Below, piece after piece: positions 34,889-43,545 of a DNA stretch of 64,000 bases. Positions within the stretch are counted from its first letter, which is position 1, and each line of letters begins with the position of its first letter. Below the pieces are notes generated by a model, which was given only the letters and a program-made list of their open reading frames with translations, did not search any database and was not told the origin of the DNA. The DNA is from CBDBBY01 sp965205055 (GTDB lineage Bacteria > Pseudomonadota > Alphaproteobacteria > Rhodobacterales > Rhodobacteraceae): contig OZ242030.1 in assembly GCA_965205055.1 (NCBI GenBank), positions 2,666,001 through 2,730,000 of the forward strand, in the 5' to 3' direction. A program made the position numbers and the translations under genes.

Positions 34889-36616
34889 ATGAACGAACAT
34901 TCAAAGGATACGAACGTCGCCAATCCGGGAATCTGGAAGAAGGGCAAGGGAAAAGGCCGCAGAACGGCCAAGGGCCGACAGCTCCGACCCGACGCGCTCA
35001 GGCAAGTGCGGACGCTGTTGGGGGAGCGTCCGAGGCGTCGCGATCTGCTCATCGAATTCCTCCATTTGATCCAAGACGAATTCGGACACATCAGCGCCGC
35101 CCACATGCGCGCGCTGGCTGAAGAGATGAACATTCCGCAGGCCGAAGTCTTCGAGGTCGCAAGCTTCTATGCCCACTTCGATCTGGTCGGCGAAGGCGAG
35201 GCTCCTCCCCCTCCTCTCACCGTCAGAGTCTGCGATTCGCTGTCCTGCGAACTGGCGGGTGCGCTTGAATTGAAGAAAGCCTTGGAACAGGCTTTGCCTG
35301 CCGACCGGATTCGCGTCGTCCGGGCGCCCTGCATGGGCCGTTGCGACACTGCCCCGGTCGCCGAATTGGGGCACCGGCACATTGATTTCGCGACCGTCGG
35401 CGGCATCAAGGCCGCCGCCGCGAACGGAGACGTTCATCCGCTGATTCCCGAATACCAGAGCTTTTCGGATTATCGCGAAGGCGGCGGATACGCCGAACTG
35501 GAGGCGCTCAGGTCCGGATTGTCGAAGACGCGGGACGAGCTTCAGCGCGAGATGCTGGACTCGGGACTGCGGGGAATGGGCGGAGCAGGCTTTCCGTCGG
35601 GCAGAAAGTGGAAATTCGTCAGGGACGGGAGAGCGCCCCGCTATCTTGCGGTGAACGGCGACGAAGGCGAGCCGGGCACGTTCAAGGACCGCTATTTCCT
35701 TGAGCGCGAACCGCACATGTTCCTTGAGGGGATGCTCGTCGCGGCGTGGGCCGTCGAAGCGGAAAAATGCTTCGTCTACATCCGGGACGAATACCCGGCG
35801 GCGCTGGAAATACTCGCTCGGGAAATCTCCGAGCTGGAACGAGCCGGAATCGCCGCGAAGGGCAGCATCGAGCTTCGGAGAGGCGCCGGCGCTTACATTT
35901 GCGGCGAGGAATCCGCGATGATCGAAAGCATCGAAGGCAAGCGCGGACTTCCTCGGCACCGCCCTCCTTACGTCGCGCAAGTCGGCGTCTTCAACCGGCC
36001 GACGCTCGTGCACAATGTCGAAACTCTTTACTGGGTCGGGCGAATCGCCCGAGAGGGCGGCGATGTCTTCGGCGCGTTAGGCGTCAACGGGCGCAGGGGC
36101 ATGCGCAGCTATTCCGTTTCTGGACGCGTCAAGAGGCCGGGCGTCGTCATCGCCCCGGCCGGTCTGACCGTCCGCGACCTGATAGACGATCATTGCGACG
36201 GAATGCTGGACGGGCATGAATTCAAGGCATACCAGCCGGGCGGGCCGAGTTCGGGACTGCTGCCGGCCGAATTGGGCGATATTCCGCTCGATTTCGATAC
36301 ATTGCAGCCTCACGGCACCTTCATCGGGTCCGCTGCGGTCGTCGTTCTTTCCGACAAGGACTCCGTGCGCGCCGCGGCGCTGAACATGCTGCGGTTTTTT
36401 GAAGACGAGAGCTGCGGGCAATGCACCCCGTGCAGGGTCGGATGCGAAAAGGCCGTGAAACTGATGAGCGAGGACGAGTGGAACACGGACCTCCTTGAAG
36501 ATCTTTGCCAGGCGATGGCCGACGCATCGATCTGCGGACTCGGGCAAGCCGCCCCGAATCCCATCCGTCTCGCGATCAAGCACTTTCCGCGCGAAATCTC
36601 GAAGGCATATCCATGA
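34889..36616 (+). CDS. NAD-dependent formate dehydrogenase, fused gamma-beta (NuoE-NuoF-like) subunit
   Basis: A 575-residue fusion. The first roughly 170 residues are NuoE-like with a [2Fe-2S] set (CDSLSCE and CMGRCDTAP). The rest is NuoF-like with the FMN/NAD region MGGAGFPSGRKW, NGDEGEPGTFKDR and GAGAYICGEESA, and the [4Fe-4S] ligands SCGQCTPCRVGC. It takes electrons from the molybdenum/tungsten subunit and reduces NAD. In the three-subunit Fds enzymes these are two polypeptides; the fused form resembles Fdh1B of Methylorubrum. A positively charged N-terminal tail (KKGKGKGRRTAKGR) is notable. It overlaps the alpha subunit gene by 4 bases. Confidence 0.9.
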   Translation: MNEHSKDTNVANPGIWKKGKGKGRRTAKGRQLRPDALRQVRTLLGERPRRRDLLIEFLHLIQDEFGHISAAHMRALAEEMNIPQAEVFEVASFYAHFDLVGEGEAPPPPLTVRVCDSLSCELAGALELKKALEQALPADRIRVVRAPCMGRCDTAPVAELGHRHIDFATVGGIKAAAANGDVHPLIPEYQSFSDYREGGGYAELEALRSGLSKTRDELQREMLDSGLRGMGGAGFPSGRKWKFVRDGRAPRYLAVNGDEGEPGTFKDRYFLEREPHMFLEGMLVAAWAVEAEKCFVYIRDEYPAALEILAREISELERAGIAAKGSIELRRGAGAYICGEESAMIESIEGKRGLPRHRPPYVAQVGVFNRPTLVHNVETLYWVGRIAREGGDVFGALGVNGRRGMRSYSVSGRVKRPGVVIAPAGLTVRDLIDDHCDGMLDGHEFKAYQPGGPSSGLLPAELGDIPLDFDTLQPHGTFIGSAAVVVLSDKDSVRAAALNMLRFFEDESCGQCTPCRVGCEKAVKLMSEDEWNTDLLEDLCQAMADASICGLGQAAPNPIRLAIKHFPREISKAYP

Positions 36617-39378
36617 CCGATTCCATAACCTTCACTTTGGACGGCAGGACGGTCGAAGCCCGTTCCGGCGAAACCATCTGGGAAGTCGCCAAGCGGAACG
36701 GCACGCTCATTCCGCATCTCTGCCATGCCGATCAACCGGGATACCGCCCCGACGGCAACTGCCGCGCCTGCATGGTGGAGATCAGCGGCGAAGGCGCGCT
36801 GGCCGCATCGTGCATCCGTCTGCCGACGGAAGGCATGACGGTCACGACCGGTTCCGAACGCGCCGCGAAAGCCAGGAAAACGGTCATCGAGATGCTGGCG
36901 TCCGACCAGCCGGAGCCCGGCGCCGCCCACGACAAGTCGTCCCATTTCTGGGACATGGCCGGACTGGCCGGCGTGCAGGAGCACCGCTTTCCGAAACTGG
37001 AAAGCGCGCGAGTCCCGCTTCTGGACAATTCGCATGTCGCGATGCGGGTCAATCTGGATGCCTGCATACATTGCAACCTCTGCGTCAGAGCCTGCCGCGA
37101 CGTTCAGGTCAACGACGTCATCGGGCTCGCTTACCGGGGCCATGACGCCAAGATCGTGTTCGATCTCGACGATCCGATGGGCGAAAGCACCTGCGTCGCT
37201 TGCGGCGAATGCGTCCAGGCCTGCCCGACAGGAGCCCTCACGCCCGCGACGCTGGACGACACCAAGGATCGCGGAGCGATCGACAAGGAGGTGAATTCCG
37301 TCTGCCCCTACTGCGGCGTCGGCTGCCAGATCACTTACAAGATCAAGGAAGGGCGCATCAAGTTCGTCGACGGCCGCGACGGCCCTGCAAACGAGCAAAG
37401 GCTGTGCGTCAAGGGCAGGTTCGGTTTCGACTATGTCAGCCATCCGCACCGCCTGACCAAGCCGCTCATCCGAAGGGAGGGCTTGAAAAAGGATCTGGAC
37501 GTCGATCCCGCCGACCCCTCGACGCACTTTCGCGAGGCGACGTGGGAGGAGGCGATCAGGGTTGCGGCGGCCGGGCTCGACAGGATCAAGCATGATCGCG
37601 GCGGCGGCGCGATCGCCGGCTTCGGGTCGGCGAAATGCTCGAACGAGGAAGCGTATCTGTTCCAGAAACTGATTCGCGAGGCGTTCGGACACAACAATGT
37701 GGATCACTGCACGCGCCTTTGCCACGCGTCTTCCGTGGCCGCGCTGATCGAGAACGTCGGATCGGGCGCGGTCACGGCGACCTTCAACGAAATCAGAAAT
37801 TCCGACGTCGCCATCCTGATCGGATGCAACCCCGCCGGCAACCACCCCGTCGCGGCGACCTACTTCAAGCAGTTCGCGAAGCGAGGCGGGAAGCTCATCA
37901 CCATGGATCCGCGAAAAACGGGCATGTCCGGATACGCGTGGCGCGACCTTCAGTTCAAGGCCGGTTCCGATGTCGCGCTTTTGAACGCGATCATGCACGC
38001 GATCATCGACGAGGAGCTTCACGACGAAGCCTACATCGCCTCCCGGACCGAGAACTTCGACGAATTGAGAGAGCATCTGAAGACGTTCACTCCGGAATCA
38101 ACCGAGCCGCTCACCGGGATCGACCCGACCGTCGTCCGCGAGGTCGCGAGGGCTTTCGCGACCGCCGGAGCGGCCATGATTTTTTGGGGAATGGGCATTT
38201 CGCAGCACACCCACGGCACGGACAATTCCCGGTGCCTGATTTCGCTGGCCTTGATGTGCGGCCAAGTCGGACGTCCCGGAACCGGCCTGCATCCGCTGCG
38301 CGGACAGAACAACGTCCAAGGGGCGTCCGATGCCGGCTTGATTCCGATGGTCATGCCCGACTACGAGCCGGTCGACAACAAGCGGACCGCAGAGAAGTAC
38401 CGAGAGCTTTGGGGAGTCGAACTCAACCCGAAACCCGGCCTGACGGTTGTCGAAATCATCGAGGCCGTGCACGAAGGCCGAATAAGCGGCATGTACATCC
38501 AAGGCGAAAATCCCGCCATGTCGGATCCCGATCTCAAGCATGCGAGGGAAGCGCTCGCCAAGCTCGAGCATCTGGTCGTCCAAGACCTGTTCCTGACCGA
38601 GACGGCTTGCTACGCGGACGTCATTCTTCCCGCATCGGCATGGCCGGAAAAAACGGGCACCGTCACGAATACGAACCGGCAAGTCCAGATGGGCCGGAAG
38701 GCGCTCAACCCGCCGGGCGAGGCGCGCGAAGACTGGTCCATCACGGTTGATCTCGCGAAACAGCTGGGACTCGACTGGAACTATGAACATCCAATGGACG
38801 TCTTCGCGGAGATGAAGCTTGCCATGGGATCGCTCGACAACATCACCTGGGACCGGCTGGAGGCTGAGAATGCCGTGACCTACCCGTCCTTGTCGCCGGA
38901 CGATCCCGGCCAGCCGGTCGTCTTCGGCGACGGGTTTCCCCGTTCCGGCGGACGGGCGCGATTCACGCCGGCGCATTTCACTCCTCCTGCGGAGGAGCCG
39001 TCCGACGAATTCCCGTTGATTCTTTCAACCGGCCGGGTTCTGGAACATTGGCATACCGGCTCGATGACCCGCCGGTCAGAAGTTCTCGACGCCGTGGAGC
39101 CGGAGGCGTCGGCTTCGATCAATCCTTCGACGCTGGCGGACCTGGGGATCGAAGCTGGAGAGCAAATCAACGTGTCGACGCGCCGCGGCCATATCGAGAT
39201 CATGGCCAGAGAGGACTCGCGGGTGGCAGAAGGATCGATTTACATCCCGTTCGCCTTCGTGGAATCCGCCGTGAACATCCTGACCAACCCGGAACTCGAC
39301 CCGTTCGGGAAAATTCCGGAATTCAAATTCTGCGCAGCGCGCATCGACAAGACAGTCGAGTCCGCCCTCGCGGATTGA
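36613..39378 (+). CDS. fdsA: NAD-dependent formate dehydrogenase alpha subunit (Mo/W-bis-MGD)
   Basis: A 921-residue catalytic subunit. Residues 1-80 form a [2Fe-2S] ferredoxin/NuoG-like domain (HLCHADQPGYRPDGNCRAC). Two [4Fe-4S] motifs follow, CIHCNLCVRAC and CVACGECVQACPTG, then CPYCGVGCQ at the start of the molybdopterin domain. The active-site cysteine is probably Cys370 in HCTRLCHASS; a selenocysteine codon is not used. The C-terminal molydopterin-binding lobe follows. It oxidises formate to CO2. The ATG forms an ATGA overlap with the beta subunit stop. No fdhD or FdsD chaperone gene is in the window. Confidence 0.93.
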   Translation: MTDSITFTLDGRTVEARSGETIWEVAKRNGTLIPHLCHADQPGYRPDGNCRACMVEISGEGALAASCIRLPTEGMTVTTGSERAAKARKTVIEMLASDQPEPGAAHDKSSHFWDMAGLAGVQEHRFPKLESARVPLLDNSHVAMRVNLDACIHCNLCVRACRDVQVNDVIGLAYRGHDAKIVFDLDDPMGESTCVACGECVQACPTGALTPATLDDTKDRGAIDKEVNSVCPYCGVGCQITYKIKEGRIKFVDGRDGPANEQRLCVKGRFGFDYVSHPHRLTKPLIRREGLKKDLDVDPADPSTHFREATWEEAIRVAAAGLDRIKHDRGGGAIAGFGSAKCSNEEAYLFQKLIREAFGHNNVDHCTRLCHASSVAALIENVGSGAVTATFNEIRNSDVAILIGCNPAGNHPVAATYFKQFAKRGGKLITMDPRKTGMSGYAWRDLQFKAGSDVALLNAIMHAIIDEELHDEAYIASRTENFDELREHLKTFTPESTEPLTGIDPTVVREVARAFATAGAAMIFWGMGISQHTHGTDNSRCLISLALMCGQVGRPGTGLHPLRGQNNVQGASDAGLIPMVMPDYEPVDNKRTAEKYRELWGVELNPKPGLTVVEIIEAVHEGRISGMYIQGENPAMSDPDLKHAREALAKLEHLVVQDLFLTETACYADVILPASAWPEKTGTVTNTNRQVQMGRKALNPPGEAREDWSITVDLAKQLGLDWNYEHPMDVFAEMKLAMGSLDNITWDRLEAENAVTYPSLSPDDPGQPVVFGDGFPRSGGRARFTPAHFTPPAEEPSDEFPLILSTGRVLEHWHTGSMTRRSEVLDAVEPEASASINPSTLADLGIEAGEQINVSTRRGHIEIMAREDSRVAEGSIYIPFAFVESAVNILTNPELDPFGKIPEFKFCAARIDKTVESALAD

Positions 39379-39575
39379 CGGTGCGCGGGCGGAGCCGTTG
39401 GCTGCATCGCGAGAGGGCTTCCAAGCATTCGAGGCTTCAAGCGAAAGTCGGGTGAATGCATTCGTCTTTTCGTTGAAATTCGCGCTTTTCACGTTCGCGA
39501 TATTGACTCTCGCCGTGCATTGAGGGACATTCGAACTGCAAATGGCGGCGGCATTCAGCCCAATGAGGTCGATCC

Positions 39576-39992
39576 ATGGAAATCATGCCTTATTTGATGT
39601 TCAACGGAGACTGCGCCGAGGCGATGGAGTTCTATGCGAAAGTTCTCGACGGCGAAATAAAAGCTATCCAGCATTTCAGGGATGCCCCTCCCGACGAGGG
39701 ACTTCCTTCTGCCTTGGCGGACAAGGTCATGCACGCCCGACTCGAGTTCAATGATCAGATCATCATGGCATCGGACGATCCTTCGGAGAACTACGAGGCC
39801 CCCGCCGGAATCAATCTCCAGCTCGACTTCGAAAATCCCGAGGATGCGCAGCGGACATTCGACGGCATCGCCGAGGGCGGCAGCGTGATGATGAAAATGC
39901 AGCCCACTCCGTACGCGAAGTGTTTCGGAATGGTCACCGACAAGTTCGGCGTCACATGGATGCTGAACTGCTGGAACGAAGAGCACGCTTAG
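39576..39992 (+). CDS. VOC-fold protein, PhnB/3-demethylubiquinone methyltransferase-like domain (copy 1)
   Basis: A 138-residue vicinal-oxygen-chelate protein beginning MEIMPYLMFNGDCAEAMEFYAKVLDGE and ending FGVTWMLNC, as in the PhnB-like group. Function is unknown for nearly all members, and metal-binding residues are not conserved enough to name an activity. GAGG precedes the ATG. It is followed 31 bases later by a related gene of almost the same length, so the pair probably arose by tandem duplication. It is next to the inferred inversion breakpoint and unrelated to the formate genes by sequence. Confidence 0.85.
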   Translation: MEIMPYLMFNGDCAEAMEFYAKVLDGEIKAIQHFRDAPPDEGLPSALADKVMHARLEFNDQIIMASDDPSENYEAPAGINLQLDFENPEDAQRTFDGIAEGGSVMMKMQPTPYAKCFGMVTDKFGVTWMLNCWNEEHA

Positions 39993-40023
39993 TCCCGGCA
40001 AGCAGCGCGCAGAGGCTTATCCA

Positions 40024-40437
40024 ATGAAACTGATTCCCTATCTGACCTTCAATGGCGACGCGACGGAAGCGTTCGAGCGCTACGCGGAAATCTTCGGAGG
40101 CGACTTCGCATATCGGCTGACCTTCGGAGAATCGCCGTTCGCTTCAAAGATGCCGCTGGAAACGCATGACAAAGTGATGAACGGCCGGTTGCGCATCGGC
40201 GGGAACATGCTGATGGCGTCGGACAACCACCAAGGCAATTATGCGCAGCCGAACGGGGTGAGTTTGTCTGTCCAAGTGGGAGAACTCAGCGAAGCAAGGC
40301 GCATATTTGAAGACCTTGCGGAAGGCGGAGACGTCAGGATGCCGTTTGAAAAGACCTTTTGGGCCGATGGCTTCGGAATCGTCGTTGATCGATTCGGGAT
40401 TTCCTGGATGGTGAATTGCGAGTCGCCGCAGGCGTGA
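40024..40437 (+). CDS. VOC-fold protein, PhnB-like (copy 2)
   Basis: A 137-residue paralogue of the preceding gene with the same layout: MKLIPYLTFNGDATEAFERYAEIFGGD at the start, HDKVMNGRLRIGGNMLMASD in the middle and FGISWMVNC at the end. AGAGG precedes the ATG. The two proteins are clearly related but well diverged, which suggests an old duplication. No catalytic role can be assigned. It ends just before trpA and marks the left edge of the segment inferred to be inverted. Confidence 0.85.
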   Translation: MKLIPYLTFNGDATEAFERYAEIFGGDFAYRLTFGESPFASKMPLETHDKVMNGRLRIGGNMLMASDNHQGNYAQPNGVSLSVQVGELSEARRIFEDLAEGGDVRMPFEKTFWADGFGIVVDRFGISWMVNCESPQA

Positions 40438-40468
40438 ACGCGGCCGAACCCGAAGATTGCGCGTTCCT

Positions 40469-41263
40469 GTGACGGATCGACTGAAAGCCAAATTCTCCTC
40501 GCTTCAAGCCGAAGGCAAGAAAGCCTTCGTCGCGTACGTCATGGGCGGCGACCCCGACTACGCGACATCGCTTCAACTGTTGAACGGCCTGCCCGGCGCG
40601 GGAGTCGATATTGTGGAGCTCGGCATTCCGTTCACCGACCCGATGGCGGACGGTCCGACCATCCAGCTTGCGGGCCAGCGCGCGCTGGCAGCGGGTCAAT
40701 CGCTGGAGAAAACGCTGGAGTTGGCGAGCGAATTCCGGCGCGCGAACGTGTCGACGCCGTTAATCCTGATGGGCTATTACAATCCCATCCACAGTTGGGG
40801 TCCGGTGCGTTTTCTCGATGACGCGAAGCGTGTCGGCGTCGACGGCCTGATTGTAGTGGACCTTCCGCCCGAAGAGGATGAAGAACTGTGCATTCCGGCT
40901 TTGGAAGCCGGATTGAACTTCATCCGTTTGGCGACGCCGACGACCGATGATCGCCGCCTGTCGAGGGTCCTTCAGAACACGAGCGGATTTGTTTATTATG
41001 TCTCGATCACCGGAATTACCGGCGCGGCTGCAGCCAAACCCGACGACGTTGCGCCCGAGGTAGAGCGCATAAAGGCCGCGACTCCTCTGCCCGTTTGCGT
41101 GGGATTCGGAATCAAGACCCCTGAGGCCGCAAGAGCCATCGCCAAAGTGGCGGACGGAGCAGTTGTCGGCTCGTCCATCGTCAAAATGGTGGAGGATGGC
41201 GAACCTGTCGAAAAGATTCTGGGGTTCGCGCGTTCACTCGCGGACGGCGCGCATTCCGCTTGA
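40469..41263 (+). CDS. trpA: tryptophan synthase alpha chain
   Basis: A 264-residue TIM-barrel subunit. The catalytic Glu is in VDIVELGIPFTDPMADGPTIQ, and the Asp is in the PMADG part of the same stretch. GFVYYVSITGITGA and VCVGFGIKTPEAA form the phosphate site. It cleaves indole-3-glycerol phosphate to indole for TrpB. The start chosen is GTG 40469 (MTDRLKAKF), because a TTG at 40457 has no usable ribosome site; both are possible. Unusually it is 7 kb from trpB and on the other strand, where it normally follows trpB directly. Confidence 0.95.
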   Translation: MTDRLKAKFSSLQAEGKKAFVAYVMGGDPDYATSLQLLNGLPGAGVDIVELGIPFTDPMADGPTIQLAGQRALAAGQSLEKTLELASEFRRANVSTPLILMGYYNPIHSWGPVRFLDDAKRVGVDGLIVVDLPPEEDEELCIPALEAGLNFIRLATPTTDDRRLSRVLQNTSGFVYYVSITGITGAAAAKPDDVAPEVERIKAATPLPVCVGFGIKTPEAARAIAKVADGAVVGSSIVKMVEDGEPVEKILGFARSLADGAHSA

Positions 41264-41596
41264 CGCGCCGCTCGCATCGGCTGTGACGCGTCTCAAATTC
41301 ATGCCGGGCGCATGCGCCGAACCGTTTTTGATCCAACGCGATAGCACTTGAGCGTCCATTGCTTGAGAATGTTCTGCGAAGCGGCAACGACAGCCGCGCC
41401 GAGCGGAGCGAAGAAACCGATCATGGAAGGATTCCGTCAATTTTTCAAAAGAGAGACCAGGATCCCCGAAGACCAGCGCTACGCGCCCCGAGTTTCTCGA
41501 GATGATCATGATTTCGCTGCCTTCAAGCTTGTGCGGCGGGCAGGCTTGCTTCGACATGGAGGAATTTTACGAGAGTTTCACGGGGGTCTCGTAAAT
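41264..41596. other. gap between trpA and the ABC-3C operon
   Basis: 333 bases between convergent genes. In many alphaproteobacteria accD follows trpA, but no intact accD start is seen. The only structure is the hairpin at 41566-41595. No other gene or repeat is recognised. Confidence 0.5.
41566..41595. terminator. hairpin between trpA and the convergent DUF2326 gene
   Basis: TTTACGAGA (41566-41574) and TCTCGTAAA (41587-41595) form a perfect 9-bp stem with a 12-base loop. It begins one base beyond the DUF2326 stop codon. U-runs are short on both sides, so it is a probable but not strong bidirectional terminator. Confidence 0.5.
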
Positions 41597-43306
41597 TTAA
41601 AATCGGATGCCGAACAACCCGCCGTTCGGTTCGTCAGTCAGTACTGTGTCGACTATGAAATCATTTGGATCAAAGCCGTCTTCGTCATGTTCTATTTTTT
41701 TCAAATCATCTGAATTCAATGCTACAATGTATTGCACGCCCAGCTCTTCGCACTTTTTATGCGCTAGTTTCAAGGCAAGACCAATTTGTCGGCCATCTAC
41801 GCCATCAAAGATATTGCTGTCATGCACTAGAAAACCGGGAAACTTATCCTGCTTGAGGGATGCCTCAACCAGCAACCAATCAAAGCAAAATACTTGCATG
41901 TGTGTTTTACCGCCGCTCTTCTGTCCAATGATATCCGTTTCAATGGACAACCCGGCTTTTCCCCTGGACCGGCCGATCTGCAATGTGCCGGGATCATCAT
42001 ACAAAAACTGCGATGTGCCGGCAAAAATGTCTAAGGCCGCCTTGCGCGGTTCATCTCTTTCCAGAACATCATCGGCGATTGCATCCACTAGGTCATCAAT
42101 TTTCCGACTGAGCCTCTTCCGGTCGTCAGCGACGTCGCGAAAACGGGGGATTTGCTGCTGAAGGTCCCCTTGTTCAGCTTCAAGCCGATTCAAATCGGAT
42201 TGCAAGTGAGTCAATCGTTCGATGGCCATACCCGATTGGAGCAAGCTCAGCTTCTCGGTAAGGGATTTTTGCAAATCGACTATTTCAGTCTTCCGAGATT
42301 CCAACCGGTCTTGCGCATTTTTTTTCTCCCGTCTGAGGTGCATTTCTCGATTTTGCGCCACTTGTTTGTGGAACGTCGAGACCTGCTCGAACCTCTTCTT
42401 GACTTGCCTGTTAAAAAATACACCTACTTGTTGATAAAGATTTTCGACGTCAGCAACTGCGACATCTTGTACTTCCGCCAGTGAGTCGTCAATGCTTTCA
42501 ATGAGGTCCATGTCTTCAAGATTGGCCTCGTTAAGATTTCTGATGCGCGACGTAAGATCGTTTGCCGTCGCCTCGTGCTGGCGATATCCATCCACAACTG
42601 TTAAGGCAGCGACTTCGGCACGCTTTTGCTCGATTTCACGGTCAAGAAAATCCAGCCGTGACTGCATCCTGTTTAGATCAAGATTTCCGCCCGATAAAAA
42701 TCCCTTCTTGATTATTTTGTACAGCGCGTCCGCGTCCTTTTTTAGATCCTTGGAGATTTGAAGTTCCTGAGGCAGCCTCCAATCAAAGCCCAGAAGATAT
42801 GACAAGCAGACTTGGCTGTCCCACCCCGTCTGCGTCGACGCGTTCATAGTTGGATTGGCGAACCCGCCATTGCGTTCTTTCCTAATGAAATAGGAAAGCA
42901 AAGCTCCAAACTTTGGAGAGTAATTCATGCCAGTGTCCTCCGTGTTGAGTCCAAACCATTCCAATGCGAATTCGGCGCGTAGGGAAGTTGGCGCAATAGG
43001 TTCGCCATCCTTGCTTGCCTCGTCGCTCGGTCCGCTTTTGCGTGAAATCATGACTTCTTTCGCTCCACGGGAGAACTTGCAAGCGAACTCGGTCCCGAAC
43101 AGTTCGGGTTTATGAAAATCGTCATTGGAATTGCGCCTCTCGGACAGCACATAGTGCACAAGCTCGACGAAACTTGTCTTTCCAGTGCCATTTCTAGTAT
43201 CACGCGCGCCGGATGACTCATGCCTTTCGGCAAGCAAGATGTTAAGGCCACTGCCAAAGCGCAATGGCTTAAAGCTCTTCAAATCACTGGTTAGCTCGAC
43301 AATCAT
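41597..43306 (-). CDS. ABC-three-component system ATPase (DUF2326, SMC-like)
   Basis: A 569-residue SMC/Rad50-like ATPase. The P-loop GTGKT lies at residues 40-44 inside RNGTGKTSFVELVHYVL, and a long coiled coil spans roughly residues 210-410. The C-terminal half carries IGQKSGGKTHMQVFCFDW and the Walker B-like region FPGFLVHDSNIFDG typical of DUF2326. These proteins are the motor of ABC-3C systems, predicted to detect invading nucleic acid or nucleoprotein and trigger a linked effector. It overlaps the middle-component gene by 4 bases and is the last gene of the operon. The frame is intact. Confidence 0.85.
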   Translation of the reverse strand: MIVELTSDLKSFKPLRFGSGLNILLAERHESSGARDTRNGTGKTSFVELVHYVLSERRNSNDDFHKPELFGTEFACKFSRGAKEVMISRKSGPSDEASKDGEPIAPTSLRAEFALEWFGLNTEDTGMNYSPKFGALLSYFIRKERNGGFANPTMNASTQTGWDSQVCLSYLLGFDWRLPQELQISKDLKKDADALYKIIKKGFLSGGNLDLNRMQSRLDFLDREIEQKRAEVAALTVVDGYRQHEATANDLTSRIRNLNEANLEDMDLIESIDDSLAEVQDVAVADVENLYQQVGVFFNRQVKKRFEQVSTFHKQVAQNREMHLRREKKNAQDRLESRKTEIVDLQKSLTEKLSLLQSGMAIERLTHLQSDLNRLEAEQGDLQQQIPRFRDVADDRKRLSRKIDDLVDAIADDVLERDEPRKAALDIFAGTSQFLYDDPGTLQIGRSRGKAGLSIETDIIGQKSGGKTHMQVFCFDWLLVEASLKQDKFPGFLVHDSNIFDGVDGRQIGLALKLAHKKCEELGVQYIVALNSDDLKKIEHDEDGFDPNDFIVDTVLTDEPNGGLFGIRF

Positions 43307-43545
43307 TGGTTCATCTTTTTCAAGACGCCAGATTCAAACCGCACAGCGCCAATCGAGTATAAGAAGTCCAATGAAAGCAAAAACCAGTCAAAATAGACCG
43401 TGGCTAGGTCGTTATCGCGTCGTCGGTTCTGCAATTCTCGAAACAATGTGGACACCGTTTTATCACGCTCGAGAAGTTCAAGCACCTCTGCTCCGATACC
43501 AATCAAAGCGTTTTCGGTTTTTATGTGCTTTGTCGGCATCAGCAT
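43303..43545 (-). CDS. ABC-three-component system middle component (MC6-like)
   Basis: An 80-residue protein, MLMPTKHIKTENALIGIGAE followed by FDWFLLSLDFLYSIGAVRF. It matches the small winged-helix-like middle components found between the ATPase and effector genes of ABC-3C loci. The ATG overlaps the end of the upstream effector gene by 7 bases, and its stop overlaps the ATPase start. It is expected to bridge the ATPase and the effector. It is small but constrained by both overlaps, and the frame is intact. Confidence 0.8.
   Translation of the reverse strand: MLMPTKHIKTENALIGIGAEVLELLERDKTVSTLFRELQNRRRDNDLATVYFDWFLLSLDFLYSIGAVRFESGVLKKMNQ

Noticed and set aside
37708..37722. Selenocysteine at the formate dehydrogenase active site.
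   Set aside because: Both candidate codons in CTRLC are TGC, so the enzyme is the cysteine form.
36310..38076. 588-codon minus-strand open frame opposite the formate dehydrogenase genes.
   Set aside because: It overlaps two well-supported genes and has no family motif; GC-rich codon bias explains its length.
41423..41560. Possible relic of the accD 5' end after trpA (MEGFRQFFKRET..PED, then a shifted CGGQACF segment).
   Set aside because: accD is expected here by gene order, but the resemblance is a few residues in two frames and lacks the full zinc-ribbon cysteine pattern. Too weak to call.
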